DNA of 35,597 bases, from the NCBI GenBank assembly GCA_904420055.1, contig CAJFTV010000059.1, positions 1 through 35,597 of the forward strand, given 5' to 3'. Numbering within the stretch: the first letter of the stretch is position 1; every line of letters begins with the position of its first letter. The stretch is from Candidatus Alloscillospira gallinarum. GTDB lineage: Bacteria; Bacillota; Clostridia; Oscillospirales; Oscillospiraceae. The position numbers and the translations under genes were made by a program. Below the pieces are notes generated by a model. The model was not told the origin of the DNA. It searched no databases and saw nothing but the letters and a program-made list of their open reading frames with translations. This document shows positions 1-9,579 of this stretch, in pieces.

Positions 1-1014
1 AAGAACATTCAGAGCGACTTTGAGCCTGTTTTTGAGCGTAAGTTCCACAACTTCCTCAACTGCGCCGAGGGTATCATGCACACCGGTCAGCGCGATATGA
101 TTCGTATTCGTGTCAGCATTACAGCTTTTGAGGCAGGTTTCCGCGCCCGTCACCTTGGCGAGATTCTCTACGCCAAGATTAAGAGCGAGTACGACCGCGT
201 TGTTGACAAGTGCCAGATTAAAATCTACACAACTCCTGAAAAGTGCAAGGAGCTTCGTGCTTTTGCAAACTCCGTTTACGACAAGCGTGACGAGAGACTT
301 GCAACTCTCACCGACGAGAGTGTCGATGTGTTCTACACCTGCATTCTCTGCCAGAGCTTCTCTCCCTCACACGTCTGCATCGTAACACCTGAGCGTCTCG
401 GCCTCTGCGGTGCTGTTTCATGGCTCGACGCAAAAGCCACAAATGAGCTCGACCCCACAGGCCCCTGCCAGGTTGTTACAAAAGAGCGCATTATTGACGA
501 GCGCGTCGGCGCTTACGAGGACGTAAACGAGGCTGTTAATCAGTACTCACACGGTGCTCTGGAGCAGGTTACACTGTACTCAATCCTTGAGGACCCGATG
601 ACCAGCTGCGGCTGCTTCGAGTGTATCTGCGGTATTGAGCCCTTCTCCAGCGGCTTCGTTATTGTTAACCGTGAGCACGCCGGCATGACTCCTCTCGGAA
701 TGACCTTCTCTGAGATGGCCTCCATGACAGGCGGCGGTGTTCAGACTCCCGGTTACATGGGCCACGGTAAGCACTTCATCGCTTCCAAGAAGTTCCTGAA
801 GGCTGAGGGCGGCGTCGCACGTATCGTGTGGCTCCCGAAGGCTCTCAAGGACACTATCAGAACAAAGCTTGACCAGACTGCAAAAGAGCTCTACGGCATT
901 GACAACTTCACCGATATGATTGGTGACGAGACAATTGCTGAGGATCCTGAGACCCTCATGGAGCACCTGCAGAACGTGGGTCACCCCGTTCTTGAGATGG
1001 AGCCCCTGCTCTAA
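1..1014 (+). CDS. acsB: Acetyl-CoA synthase / CO dehydrogenase-ACS complex beta subunit, C-terminal part (5' truncated by window edge)
   Basis: Frame open from base 1 (KNIQSDFEPVFERKFHNFLNCAEGIMHTGQRD...). Contains A-cluster-like Cys motifs TCILCQSFSPSHVC...GLCG and SCGCFECI, plus the GGGVQTPGYMGHGKHFIASKKFLKAEGG region typical of AcsB. Stop at 1012-1014. Confidence 0.95.
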   Translation, partial: KNIQSDFEPVFERKFHNFLNCAEGIMHTGQRDMIRIRVSITAFEAGFRARHLGEILYAKIKSEYDRVVDKCQIKIYTTPEKCKELRAFANSVYDKRDERLATLTDESVDVFYTCILCQSFSPSHVCIVTPERLGLCGAVSWLDAKATNELDPTGPCQVVTKERIIDERVGAYEDVNEAVNQYSHGALEQVTLYSILEDPMTSCGCFECICGIEPFSSGFVIVNREHAGMTPLGMTFSEMASMTGGGVQTPGYMGHGKHFIASKKFLKAEGGVARIVWLPKALKDTIRTKLDQTAKELYGIDNFTDMIGDETIAEDPETLMEHLQNVGHPVLEMEPLL

Positions 1015-1028
1015 TCTGAAAGTTTATA

Positions 1029-1067
1029 AAATACTGCCAACTGATTACCGGCTGGCAGTATTTTTTG
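1029..1067 (+). terminator. Rho-independent terminator after acsB
   Basis: Stem AAATACTGCCA (1029-1039) / TGGCAGTATTT (1053-1063) followed by a T-run. Confidence 0.85.
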
Positions 1068-1094
1068 CAGGCAGACCAAATCTTGACATAAAAG

Positions 1095-1132
1095 AAGAGC
1101 GTCCCCGACAGGTTTCGTGGACGCTCTTTTTG
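1095..1132. terminator. Probable bidirectional terminator between acsB and the minus-strand 1143-1685 gene
   Basis: Stem AAGAGCGTCC (1095-1104) / GGACGCTCTT (1119-1128), T-run on the plus side and a T-rich tail on the minus side. Confidence 0.7.
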
Positions 1133-1142
1133 TGATGGTTAA

Positions 1143-1685
1143 TTACTCGGCCAGTGAGATGCCGTAAGTGACGCTGCCTGTGTATGTAACTCCCTTGATA
1201 ATTGAGGAGCTGCCGCTCAGTACGGGCTTAACTGTCATAGTGGCAGTGCCGTCCTCTGTAAATGATACAAGCTCTGTACCCACAAGGTCGCGGGCGTCGC
1301 CTGTTGTCTCAAATACACTGCCGTCCTCCATGATAAACTGGTAGCGGAGTGAAGCACTTCTGCCGCTCTCGGTCTTGCCCTCCAGAACCATCTGCTCGCG
1401 GAATTTGTCAGTGCCCTCAAAAGTAATGCTCACATGCTTTCCGTCCAGATTTTCCACGTTTTCAGCGATAATCTCCACCTCAGTTCCCTCTTCTGTGAGC
1501 GTTACGGCTGAGGGAATTGTGACAGTATACGTCGGGTCATTCTTGTACTCAAACGTAAACGCAGTCTCCAGGTTGGCTCCGGGGTTTGCCTCTGTCACCT
1601 CTGCAGCCATTGCAGACGTTGCGCCAGCTCCGAGTATAGTACCGGCGGCAAGAAGCCCGCACATAAGTGTCCTCATCTTCTTCAT
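1143..1685 (-). CDS. Small secreted protein with signal peptide; beta-rich, 'TYTVTIPSAVTL' motif (surface/adhesin-like, function unknown)
   Basis: ORF track starts at 1742, but ATG at 1685 (MKKMRTLMCGLLAAGTILGAGATSAMAA) follows GGAGGT at the right spacing and gives a typical signal peptide. Confidence 0.75.
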   Translation of the reverse strand: MKKMRTLMCGLLAAGTILGAGATSAMAAEVTEANPGANLETAFTFEYKNDPTYTVTIPSAVTLTEEGTEVEIIAENVENLDGKHVSITFEGTDKFREQMVLEGKTESGRSASLRYQFIMEDGSVFETTGDARDLVGTELVSFTEDGTATMTVKPVLSGSSSIIKGVTYTGSVTYGISLAE

Positions 1686-1746
1686 CTTAATACCTCCAAA
1701 AATTTCATAGTTTATATTAAGCGCTCTTTGCTGAGCCGCCAATATA

Positions 1747-2262
1747 TCAGTAAACCGTAAGCGGCACTGTCACAAGCGCTCCGTTTAGTGGGATATCTGT
1801 TTCCTGAGAAAAAGCTTTTACTCTCATATAAAGCGTATACTCGCCGCTCTCAAGTCCATTTGCAAGAGTAATTTCCGAAATTTCCTTGCCAGGCTCTATA
1901 AGTCCCGAGGTATATATCGGCGTATCATCTTCGTCTATGTAAAGCTCATAGACAAAATTACACTTGTTACCCGCGGGATTCATAAGTGTAAGCTGCACAT
2001 CTGTCTCTCCGGCGGGAAACACGATACTCTCGTATCCCGGTATTTTTATTCCCTGCTGTTCTGCGGTTGTTCCGCTGCTCTCCGGCTGTATGTCCTCCGC
2101 GTTTTCATCGAGCACAAGTCCTCCGGAGCGTTCCGCTTCATCTGGTGCCGGCTTTAAAAGCAGAAAGACAACTGCTGCAATCAGCAGCAAAATCAGTACC
2201 GCAGTGCAGATTTTAAGCCATCTGCTCTCAGTCCATTTAACTTTTTTACTCTCTGTATCCAT
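1747..2262 (-). CDS. Membrane-anchored extracytoplasmic protein (one N-terminal TM helix), function unknown
   Basis: 171 aa; basic N-terminus then hydrophobic WLKICTAVLILLLIAAVVFLLL, followed by a beta-rich ectodomain (TLMNPAGNKCNFVYELYIDEDD...SGEYTLYMRVKAF). 61 bp upstream of the secreted-protein gene on the same strand. Confidence 0.7.
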   Translation of the reverse strand: MDTESKKVKWTESRWLKICTAVLILLLIAAVVFLLLKPAPDEAERSGGLVLDENAEDIQPESSGTTAEQQGIKIPGYESIVFPAGETDVQLTLMNPAGNKCNFVYELYIDEDDTPIYTSGLIEPGKEISEITLANGLESGEYTLYMRVKAFSQETDIPLNGALVTVPLTVY

Positions 2263-2380
2263 TTTCTTAAACCTCTCATATTTACTGGTTTAATTTTACA
2301 TTTTTCTGTGTTAATTCTGAAACCATGCACCGGTAAAATGTCAGTTAACTTCCCAACATCTTAAATCTGTCATATACCTA

Positions 2381-2409
2381 TTGTCTTTTTGCGCAATATG
2401 GTATAAAAT
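2381..2409 (+). promoter_or_regulatory. Predicted sigma-A-type promoter for the 2443 gene
   Basis: TTGTCT (2381-2386), 17-nt spacer, TAAAAT (2404-2409), then GGGGGAAG Shine-Dalgarno before ATG 2443. Confidence 0.5.
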
Positions 2410-2442
2410 CAGATCAAAGTCATATTAACTTAGGGGGAAGTT

Positions 2443-2913
2443 ATGAAGGCCAACGCTTTGAGGGGAGTTCTTCTTGCTGCCGTGATTATTCTCGTATACT
2501 GCATTGTATTCGCGACCGTATGGTTTTTAATTGGATTTATCACCGATCTTGTCACGCAAGACGGTTTTTTTCGGGGTATGCTATCCGGCAGATTGAGCGT
2601 ACTTCTTCTAATCGCTACACTACCTGCCACATTATGCGCATATTTTTCTTCCACTATCTTTATGAAAATAAAAATGAAAAACGAGTTTACACGGGGACTT
2701 GCGTTCCGCATCGCCGGAGCTTTCCTTTTTCTCGGCACCATTGCACTGCTTATCGTAAACATCTGTCTTAAATGGGCGCTTATTCCCTTTTCACCGTGTC
2801 TTATCGGCAGTATCATTGTATTTTTCCACGGAAAATGGATTGCCGACGACGCAAAAAATGAACTGGCAGAAATAAATGAAGAGCAGGAAATTCCGGAAAG
2901 AGTACACCAGTAA
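2443..2913 (+). CDS. Small integral membrane protein, function unknown
   Basis: 156 aa with about four hydrophobic segments; good Shine-Dalgarno (GGGGGAAG); followed by a terminator. Confidence 0.65.
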   Translation: MKANALRGVLLAAVIILVYCIVFATVWFLIGFITDLVTQDGFFRGMLSGRLSVLLLIATLPATLCAYFSSTIFMKIKMKNEFTRGLAFRIAGAFLFLGTIALLIVNICLKWALIPFSPCLIGSIIVFFHGKWIADDAKNELAEINEEQEIPERVHQ

Positions 2914-2923
2914 CAGATAAAAC

Positions 2924-2957
2924 CCGCTGTGGAAATACGGCCCACAGCGGATTTTTA
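2924..2957 (+). terminator. Rho-independent terminator
   Basis: Stem CCGCTGTGG (2924-2932) / CCACAGCGG (2942-2950) followed by ATTTTTATT. Confidence 0.85.
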
Positions 2958-2981
2958 TTACTTTGAGGGGTGAATTTAATT

Positions 2982-3692
2982 GTGAAACGCGGTGTCAAAA
3001 GACTAATATACTACCTGGCCGTTCCTTTTTTGCTCATTGCCGCAATTTGCCTTTATCTCCTGTCATACTATAATCTGCTTCCCGTAAAAAGGTACTGCGC
3101 TGATGACTTCGGAATTGAAGTAATACACAGCAGTATCGATTTTAACGGCAACGGTACCGATGACTACACAGACTTTCTTCTGGGAGCCAGGGCAGACGCG
3201 GAGAATAAACCGAGATACGACGGAAGTTATTTTGCAGACGGCTACCCACCCGATGACATTGGGGTCTGTACAGATGTAATCTGGCGGGCATTTAAATGCG
3301 CCGGATACAGTCTCAGAGACATGGTAGACCTTGATATCCAGTTCCGTCCGGAGGCATACCCCAATATTACAGACCGCGACCCAAATATTGACTTCCGCCG
3401 CGTTGTAAATCTCAGGGTATTTTTCGAGAAGCACGCAATAACGCTGTCAAATAATCCGGAGGACATACATCAGTGGCAGCCCGGCGATATTGTAATATTC
3501 GGTGAGGACAGCCACCACATAGGCATTGTCTCAGATATCCGCACCTCAAAGGGTATTACTTATATTATTCACAACGGCGGGCAGCCTGTGCGTGAGGAAA
3601 ACTACCTGAAGCGCGGCGCGGAGGTCACAGGTCATTATCGGTTCGACGCCTCACTGGTTGACCCGGCAATGCTTATCCCATGGCATGAATAG
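2982..3692 (+). CDS. DUF1287-family membrane-anchored protein
   Basis: Hydrophobic N-terminus, then GVCTDVIWRAFKCAGY...LVDLDIQ-like region, QWQPGDIVIFG...HHIGIVSD...IIHNGG motifs characteristic of DUF1287. ORF track begins at a GTG (2970) inside the SD-like GAGGGGTGA; GTG 2982 is better spaced. Confidence 0.75.
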   Translation: MKRGVKRLIYYLAVPFLLIAAICLYLLSYYNLLPVKRYCADDFGIEVIHSSIDFNGNGTDDYTDFLLGARADAENKPRYDGSYFADGYPPDDIGVCTDVIWRAFKCAGYSLRDMVDLDIQFRPEAYPNITDRDPNIDFRRVVNLRVFFEKHAITLSNNPEDIHQWQPGDIVIFGEDSHHIGIVSDIRTSKGITYIIHNGGQPVREENYLKRGAEVTGHYRFDASLVDPAMLIPWHE

Positions 3693-3706
3693 CCCTATAA
3701 CGCGAA

Positions 3707-3745
3707 AGCGCCCTGACCAAGACAGGTCAGGGCGCTGTTTTAAGA
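3707..3745. terminator. Convergent (bidirectional) terminator between the DUF1287 gene and rpsU
   Basis: Stem AGCGCCCTGACC (3707-3718) / GGTCAGGGCGCT (3725-3736) with a short T-rich tail. Confidence 0.75.
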
Positions 3746-3747
3746 AA

Positions 3748-3933
3748 TTAATAATATCTCTTATTCTTATTTTTTCTCGCAGCCTCAGACTTTTTGCGAC
3801 GCTTAACGCTGGGGCTCTGATAGTACTCTTTCTTTCTCAGGTCGGAAAGAACGCCGTCCTTTGCACAGCTGCGCTTAAATCTTCTAAGAGCGCTGTCAAG
3901 AGACTCATTTTCTTTAACATGTACTTCTGACAT
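3748..3933 (-). CDS. rpsU: 30S ribosomal protein S21
   Basis: 61 aa: [61 protein letters not shown], typical bS21. Confidence 0.95.
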   Translation of the reverse strand: MSEVHVKENESLDSALRRFKRSCAKDGVLSDLRKKEYYQSPSVKRRKKSEAARKNKNKRYY

Positions 3934-4000
3934 CTATTTCCCTCCCTCCAAATACGTGAAACCACGCTTTAAGGGCCATTTTTATGGCTTTAGCATAGGT

Positions 4001-4029
4001 ATTATAATAGTTTAGGCTCAAAATGTCAA
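4001..4029 (-). promoter_or_regulatory. Consensus sigma-A-type promoter for rpsU
   Basis: On the minus strand: TTGACA (4029-4024), 17-nt spacer, TATAAT (4006-4001). Confidence 0.8.
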
Positions 4030-4064
4030 GTAAGAATAACTGCTATGAGGTAAAACTTAACAAT

Positions 4065-6473
4065 TTATTTAACAATGAGATTGACAAGCTTATTCTTTAC
4101 AACAATTGTGCGTACAATCTCCTTGCCCTCAATTATGCGCTTAATCTTCTCGTCAGCTGTGGCCGCGGCAATTACAGTCTCGTCAGGTGCGTCCATGGGC
4201 ACCACAACAGTTGTCTTGAGTTTTCCGCCGACCTGCACAGCAATCTCCTTCTCGCTCTCCACAGTCTTGCTCTCGTCATACTCCGGCCATGCGGCAAGGC
4301 TGGCAAAACCACCGAAGCCCTGTATCTCCCAGAGCTCTTCCACGATGTGGGGGGCAAACGGGGAAAGAAGTGTTAAAAGCACCTTAATATCTCCCCGTGA
4401 GGGGGCACTTGCATAAAAGTCATTCACAAGGGACATGAGCGCGGCAATCGCGGTATTGAACTTCATGCTCTCAATATCTGCACCCACTTTTTTAATCGCC
4501 TTGTGTACGGCCCTCTCGTTGGCTTGAGAATAGCTTTCATCTCCGTCAAGCTTCTTCTCTGCAAGATTCCAAACACGGTCTAAAAAGCGCTTGCAGCCCT
4601 TCACAGCCGACGTTGACCAGGGTGCCGCCTTTTCAAAGTCGCCGATAAACATTATATAGAGCCTGAGCGTGTCCGCCCCGAACTCGTCCACGACGTCGTT
4701 TGGGTTAATTACGTTTCCTCTGGACTTGGACATTTTCTGCCCGTCCTCGCCGAGTATCATACCGTGGCTTGTGCGCTTTAAATACGGCTCTTTTGTGGGC
4801 ACGACGCCGATATCGTACAAAAACTTATGCCAGAACCTGGAATACAGCAGGTGAAGGGTTGTGTGCTCCATTCCACCGTTATACCAGTCCACCGGCGTCC
4901 AGTAGTCAAGCGCCTCCTTAGAGGCCAGCGCCTCGCTGTTGTGTGGGTCTGTGTATCTCAGGAAATACCAGCTTGAACCTGCCCACTGTGGCATTGTGTC
5001 AGTCTCTCTTCTGGCCGGTCCTCCGCAGTGTGGACAGGTTGTGTTAACCCAATCGGTCATGTGGGCCAGAGGGCTTTCACCGTTGTCTGTGGTCTCATAG
5101 TTCTCAACTTCCGGAAGCAGGAGCGGCAGCTCACTCTCCGGCAGGGGCACATATCCGCACTTGTCACAATGGACGATAGGTATTGGCTCACCCCAGTATC
5201 TCTGGCGTGAGAAGACCCAGTCGCGCAGCTTATAATTGACCTTTTCCCTGCCCAGGTTGTGGTCAGCAAGCCACTTTGCTATCGTCTTTTTTGCCTCCTC
5301 CACGCTCATGCCGTTGAGAAAACCGGAATTTACCATTGTGCCGGTTGCGCAGTCCGTATATGCTTCTTTCTCCACATCTCCGCCTGAGACTACCTCAATA
5401 ATCGGCAGCCCAAACACCTTTGCAAACTCCCAGTCTCTCGTATCGTGTCCGGGAACGGCCATAATAGCGCCTGTGCCGTATGTGGCGAGAACATAGTCGG
5501 ATATGAATATTGGAATTTCTCCGCCTGTAACCGGGTTGACGGCGCGGACGCCTTTTATCTCCACGCCGGTCTTTTCCTTCTGGAGCTCTGTGCGCTCAAA
5601 GTCAGATTTGCGTGCAGCGGCAGCCTGATAGGCCCGGACATCATCGATATTTTCAATTTTGTCCGCCCATTTTTCAAGAAGCTGATGCTCCGGGGCAATT
5701 ACCATGTACGTCGCGCCGAAAAGCGTATCCGGCCTTGTGGAGAACACCCTGAGAGTATCTCCCGCCGTTGTGGCAAAGTCTATCTCTGCGCCGGTGCTGC
5801 GTCCAATCCAGTTGCGCTGCTGGATTTTTACGCGCTCAATAAAATCCAGTTCGTCCAAATCGTCAATAAGGCGCTGGGCATACTCTGTTATCTTCAACAT
5901 CCACTGGCTTTTTTCACGGCGCACAACCTCGCTGCCGCAGCGCTCGCACACGCCGTTTACAACCTCCTCATTTGCAAGTACGCACTTGCAGGAGGTACAC
6001 CAGTTCACCGGCATTGTGGCCTTATAGGCGAGCCCCTTTTCAAAGAGCTTTAAAAATATCCACTGAGTCCACTTGTAATACTCCGGCTGAGTCGTGTCCA
6101 CCACTCTGTCCCAGTCAAATCCGTAACCAAGCATCTTTAGCTGCTCGGTGAAACGCGCAATATTCCGCTTTGTGACAATCGCCGGGTGTATCTTATTTTT
6201 TATAGCGTAGTTCTCCGTCGGAAGTCCAAAGGCGTCAAATCCTATGGGAAATAGGACATTGTAGCCTTCCATGCGCTTTTTTCTTGTTACAATATCCATG
6301 GCCGTATAAGGCCGGGGGTGGCCAACATGAAGTCCCTCTCCCGAGGGGTACGGGAATTCTATAAGCCCGTAAAATTTCTTGTGCTCTTTATCTCCCGTGA
6401 CAGCCCTGTAAACTTTTTCATCTTCCCATTTTTTCTGCCACTTTTTTTCAATTCGGGAAAATTCATATTTCAT
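4065..6473 (-). CDS. leuS: Leucine--tRNA ligase
   Basis: 802 aa; class I aaRS signatures [18 protein letters not shown] and [10 protein letters not shown]; editing domain and Zn-ribbon [22 protein letters not shown]. Confidence 0.97.
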   Translation of the reverse strand: MKYEFSRIEKKWQKKWEDEKVYRAVTGDKEHKKFYGLIEFPYPSGEGLHVGHPRPYTAMDIVTRKKRMEGYNVLFPIGFDAFGLPTENYAIKNKIHPAIVTKRNIARFTEQLKMLGYGFDWDRVVDTTQPEYYKWTQWIFLKLFEKGLAYKATMPVNWCTSCKCVLANEEVVNGVCERCGSEVVRREKSQWMLKITEYAQRLIDDLDELDFIERVKIQQRNWIGRSTGAEIDFATTAGDTLRVFSTRPDTLFGATYMVIAPEHQLLEKWADKIENIDDVRAYQAAAARKSDFERTELQKEKTGVEIKGVRAVNPVTGGEIPIFISDYVLATYGTGAIMAVPGHDTRDWEFAKVFGLPIIEVVSGGDVEKEAYTDCATGTMVNSGFLNGMSVEEAKKTIAKWLADHNLGREKVNYKLRDWVFSRQRYWGEPIPIVHCDKCGYVPLPESELPLLLPEVENYETTDNGESPLAHMTDWVNTTCPHCGGPARRETDTMPQWAGSSWYFLRYTDPHNSEALASKEALDYWTPVDWYNGGMEHTTLHLLYSRFWHKFLYDIGVVPTKEPYLKRTSHGMILGEDGQKMSKSRGNVINPNDVVDEFGADTLRLYIMFIGDFEKAAPWSTSAVKGCKRFLDRVWNLAEKKLDGDESYSQANERAVHKAIKKVGADIESMKFNTAIAALMSLVNDFYASAPSRGDIKVLLTLLSPFAPHIVEELWEIQGFGGFASLAAWPEYDESKTVESEKEIAVQVGGKLKTTVVVPMDAPDETVIAAATADEKIKRIIEGKEIVRTIVVKNKLVNLIVK

Positions 6474-6494
6474 TTCGTCTCAGCCCTTTATTAG

Positions 6495-6854
6495 TTATTC
6501 GATAACAATTTTACTGATATCCACCTCTGGAGCGTCCGCCCAGAGCCTTTCGAGGGAGTAAAACTCTCTCGTCTCCTTCAAAAACAGGTGTATGACAAGA
6601 CAGCCAAAGTCCACCAACACCCAGCCTCCGCTGCGATATCCTTCTGACCGTATGGCCGGCTCTCCCAGCTCTTCAAGGGCCTTTTCCACCTCGTCAGACA
6701 ACGTCTTTATGTGCGTCGTTGAATTTGCCGTGCAGATTATAAAGTAATCCGCCAGCACTGTTATATCGCCTGTGGCGAGGAGTTTGATATCCGTGGCTTT
6801 TTTTGCGTCCAGAACCTGAACTGCCTTTTTTGCTATTTCAAGAGGTGTAAGCAT
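6495..6854 (-). CDS. rsfS: Ribosome silencing factor RsfS (Iojap-like)
   Basis: MLTPLEIAKKAVQVLDAKKATDIKLLATGDITVLADYFIICTANSTTHIKTLSDEVEKAL...GYRSGGWVLVDFGCLVIHLF. Start moved to ATG 6854 with an upstream SD. Confidence 0.93.
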   Translation of the reverse strand: MLTPLEIAKKAVQVLDAKKATDIKLLATGDITVLADYFIICTANSTTHIKTLSDEVEKALEELGEPAIRSEGYRSGGWVLVDFGCLVIHLFLKETREFYSLERLWADAPEVDISKIVIE

Positions 6855-6894
6855 ATTTCTGTTTCCTTTCCTAAGCTTTGTCCCCGCGGCGCAA

Positions 6895-8070
6895 TCAGTA
6901 ATAATTACCCCAATTCGGGTCGTCGGCATAATAGTCGTTTGTTGAATAAATGGTTCCGTTTTCGTCCTCAGTAAGAATGCTCACATCGTCGAGGGTTATC
7001 TCCTCTTCAAATGGATTGAGATAGGTGTTCACCATCTCCAGCCACTCGTCCGGGTAAATCATTACATATGAGACCCACTGGCCCCCCTGATACACTGTCC
7101 CGCCGTAATTCCCCGGCAGAGTGTGGAAGGTAATGTCGGCCCCGTTTATCTTCATAAATTCCTGGGCAAACCATATTACCTCACCGTAATCAAGGTCTGT
7201 CTCCACATAGTTTAAAAATACATTTGCAAGAGAGGACAGTGACAGGGAGTTTTTATTTGCAAGTATCTGCTCCGCCGCAGTTTTCAGGAAGTCCTGCTGC
7301 GTGTCTATGCGGCCAATATCCGCGTTGGCGTAACCGCTTCTGAAACGGACAACCTTCAGCGCGTCGGCTCCGCTGAGCATCTGGGGTCCGGCCTTTATGT
7401 CAATATACAGGTCCTGACCCGGGTCACTGTACTGCATGTCCACGGGCACATCGTAATACACACCGCCTATTTCATCTATCAGTATCTCAAACGCCTCAAG
7501 GTCCACTATCACATAAAAGTCAACTTTATACCCCAGTATATCGGCCAAATGGTTATTCATCTCGTCCATAGTCTCAGTGTAACTGTACAATGTGTTTGCC
7601 TTTTTAACCGGCCAGCTTACATTAACAAGGGTATCGCGGGGAATGCTCACAACATTAAGGGTATGGGCCGCGGTGTCAAAGGTAGCCACCATCATAGTAT
7701 CAGTATTGCCGTTGCCATCGTCCTGGCCCAGAAGAAGAAACGTATATTTCTTGAGGTCTCGGGTATCTGTAACTTCACTGCTGCCGTCGCCGGTGCTGTC
7801 CTGGGGAGTATTCCCATCGTCGCGTCTGCTCATATTCACATCTGGCGGACGGACAAAAATAAGGTAAACTGCCGCCAACGCCGCGGCAAGCACGAGAATT
7901 ATAACAAGTATGGTTATAAGCACCCTTTTAAGCCGGGATTTTTTTCTCTTCTTCCTTTTCCCGCTGACCTCCTGCGTATGCTCCCTGTCGGGATACTGGT
8001 CATAGGCTGGTCTAACTCCGCCGTGCCGGCGCTGACTCTTTTTCTTATTTCCAAACAGTTTCATGCTCAA
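6895..8070 (-). CDS. LytR-CpsA-Psr (LCP) family cell-wall glycopolymer transferase
   Basis: N-terminal TM after a basic stretch; LCP motifs LLLGQDDGNGNTDTMMVATFD, SIPRDTLVNV, KVVRFRSGYANADIGRIDTQQDFL. Confidence 0.9.
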   Translation of the reverse strand: MSMKLFGNKKKSQRRHGGVRPAYDQYPDREHTQEVSGKRKKRKKSRLKRVLITILVIILVLAAALAAVYLIFVRPPDVNMSRRDDGNTPQDSTGDGSSEVTDTRDLKKYTFLLLGQDDGNGNTDTMMVATFDTAAHTLNVVSIPRDTLVNVSWPVKKANTLYSYTETMDEMNNHLADILGYKVDFYVIVDLEAFEILIDEIGGVYYDVPVDMQYSDPGQDLYIDIKAGPQMLSGADALKVVRFRSGYANADIGRIDTQQDFLKTAAEQILANKNSLSLSSLANVFLNYVETDLDYGEVIWFAQEFMKINGADITFHTLPGNYGGTVYQGGQWVSYVMIYPDEWLEMVNTYLNPFEEEITLDDVSILTEDENGTIYSTNDYYADDPNWGNYY

Positions 8071-8086
8071 GTTCCTTTTATCCCAA

Positions 8087-9256
8087 TTATTTCTTTATTT
8101 GTCCCCGCAAGTAATCTAAAGCTTCCAATGTGTTAGGGTGGACAGTTATTCCGCGCTCATTTAAGTCCTCTATACTCATCTCAAGGCCAAGTATCATGGC
8201 CCTGTCTATATCCTCATAGCTGAGTGCCCTTAAACGCTCAACCCCGTCAAAGCTGCGTGTCTCTTCAACATAGTCGGCAAGGTATATTACCTTTTCCAGC
8301 AGCGACATGTCGCGTTTTCCCGTGGTATGCCACTTTATCGCTTCATATACGGGCACACTTACGCCAAACTCATTTCTGGCAATTTCGGCGCCCGTCTTTC
8401 CGTGAAGCAGCTTATCGCTGGCCCTTTCAAGGTCATCAATCAGGATACCATACTTTTCACACAGAATCAACTGTTCCCCCATACTCAGTTTCTTTGTTAT
8501 GTCGTGCAGAATAGCGGCCTCTCTCGCCATGCCCTCGTCAGCGCCCCACCGCGCCGCCAGCTTTGCCGCCTCCGCCTCGCAGCCCTTTACATGGGGCACC
8601 CGCTTTGGATTTAACATGGCATATGCCCTTTCCCTCAGCCAGGGGAAGTTCACCTTTACACCATACATGCGGTTCTTTACTATGTAGGCATAAACGCTGT
8701 CCTCAACATATTCTGTCCCTTCCCGGACTTTTAACAGTTCTCTCAGCTTTGAGGAGGAGATGTCTATCACCTCACCATATAATATCTCTGTATGGCTGCC
8801 GTATCTTTCCCGGTACTCTGCCGCCCTTTTCTCAAGTCTCTCTCTGTCCTGTATATCCCGTGGGAAAACGACGGGCGTTACCATTGAGAGCATTTCCTGC
8901 CCGTTTCTCCAGTCCTCCAGAGTCAGGAACATGTCTGTACCCATTATGAGAAAAAGCTCGTCCTCCGGGTTTTCCCGGCGTATCTCACGCAGGCTGTCGA
9001 TTGTGTAGCTTATACCGCCGCGCGCTGTCTCCATGTCGGAAACGCAGGCACGCTCCACGTCTTTAAAGGCAAGGCGCACCATGTCAAGCCGCATGTCAGG
9101 TGACGGGGAGTCTCCCGGCACCGCTTTATGCGGCGGCATGCCCGCAGGCAGCACAATAAGCCGCTCAAGGCCAAGGCGCCTCACCGCGTTTCTGCCGCTC
9201 TCCGTATGCCCCTTGTGCGGGGGGTTAAATGTACCGCCGTAAATTCCCGTTTTCAC
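8087..9256 (-). CDS. Fusion protein: nicotinate-nucleotide adenylyltransferase (NadD) plus HD-domain YqeK-type phosphohydrolase
   Basis: N-terminus MKTGIYGGTFNPPHKGH...IDISSSKLRELL (NadD); C-terminal HVKGCEAEAAKLAARWG...AILHDITKK...LLHGKTGAEIA...AIKWHTTGK...YLADYVEETRSFDGVERLRAL (YqeK HD motifs) in one uninterrupted 389-aa frame. Confidence 0.93.
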   Translation of the reverse strand: MKTGIYGGTFNPPHKGHTESGRNAVRRLGLERLIVLPAGMPPHKAVPGDSPSPDMRLDMVRLAFKDVERACVSDMETARGGISYTIDSLREIRRENPEDELFLIMGTDMFLTLEDWRNGQEMLSMVTPVVFPRDIQDRERLEKRAAEYRERYGSHTEILYGEVIDISSSKLRELLKVREGTEYVEDSVYAYIVKNRMYGVKVNFPWLRERAYAMLNPKRVPHVKGCEAEAAKLAARWGADEGMAREAAILHDITKKLSMGEQLILCEKYGILIDDLERASDKLLHGKTGAEIARNEFGVSVPVYEAIKWHTTGKRDMSLLEKVIYLADYVEETRSFDGVERLRALSYEDIDRAMILGLEMSIEDLNERGITVHPNTLEALDYLRGQIKK

Positions 9257-9259
9257 CCT

Positions 9260-9562
9260 TTACTTCACCAACTTTATTCTTTTTTCCTTTGGCAGCTCCA
9301 GGCTCTCCCTGTACAGCACAAATTTCGTTCCTATAGTCTGTACCGGTTCCGCGCCGCACTTCTCCGCAAGCTCTCCGCAGGCCTCCCTGGCGGTGATAAG
9401 CGAGTTTTCCAAAACCCTGCCCTTCACAAGCTCTCTCGCTTTCAGTGCGTCGTCCACCTGCTTAACTACGTTATCGGTAATTCCACCCTTGCCAATCTGT
9501 ACAATCGTATCTATGCCGTTTGCCATTCCTCTCAGTTGAGCGCGCTGTTTTCCGCTTATCAT
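9260..9562 (-). CDS. yhbY: YhbY-family (CRM domain) RNA-binding protein
   Basis: MISGKQRAQLRGMANGIDTIVQIGKGGITDNVVKQVDDALKARELVKGRVLENS, typical of YhbY/YqeI. Confidence 0.93.
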   Translation of the reverse strand: MISGKQRAQLRGMANGIDTIVQIGKGGITDNVVKQVDDALKARELVKGRVLENSLITAREACGELAEKCGAEPVQTIGTKFVLYRESLELPKEKRIKLVK

Positions 9563-9579
9563 ATTTTACCTCAATTCCA

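Noticed and set aside
6452-6500. T-box riboswitch upstream of leuS
   Set aside because: Only about 21 bp separate the rsfS stop from the leuS start; no T-box sequence or antiterminator is present.
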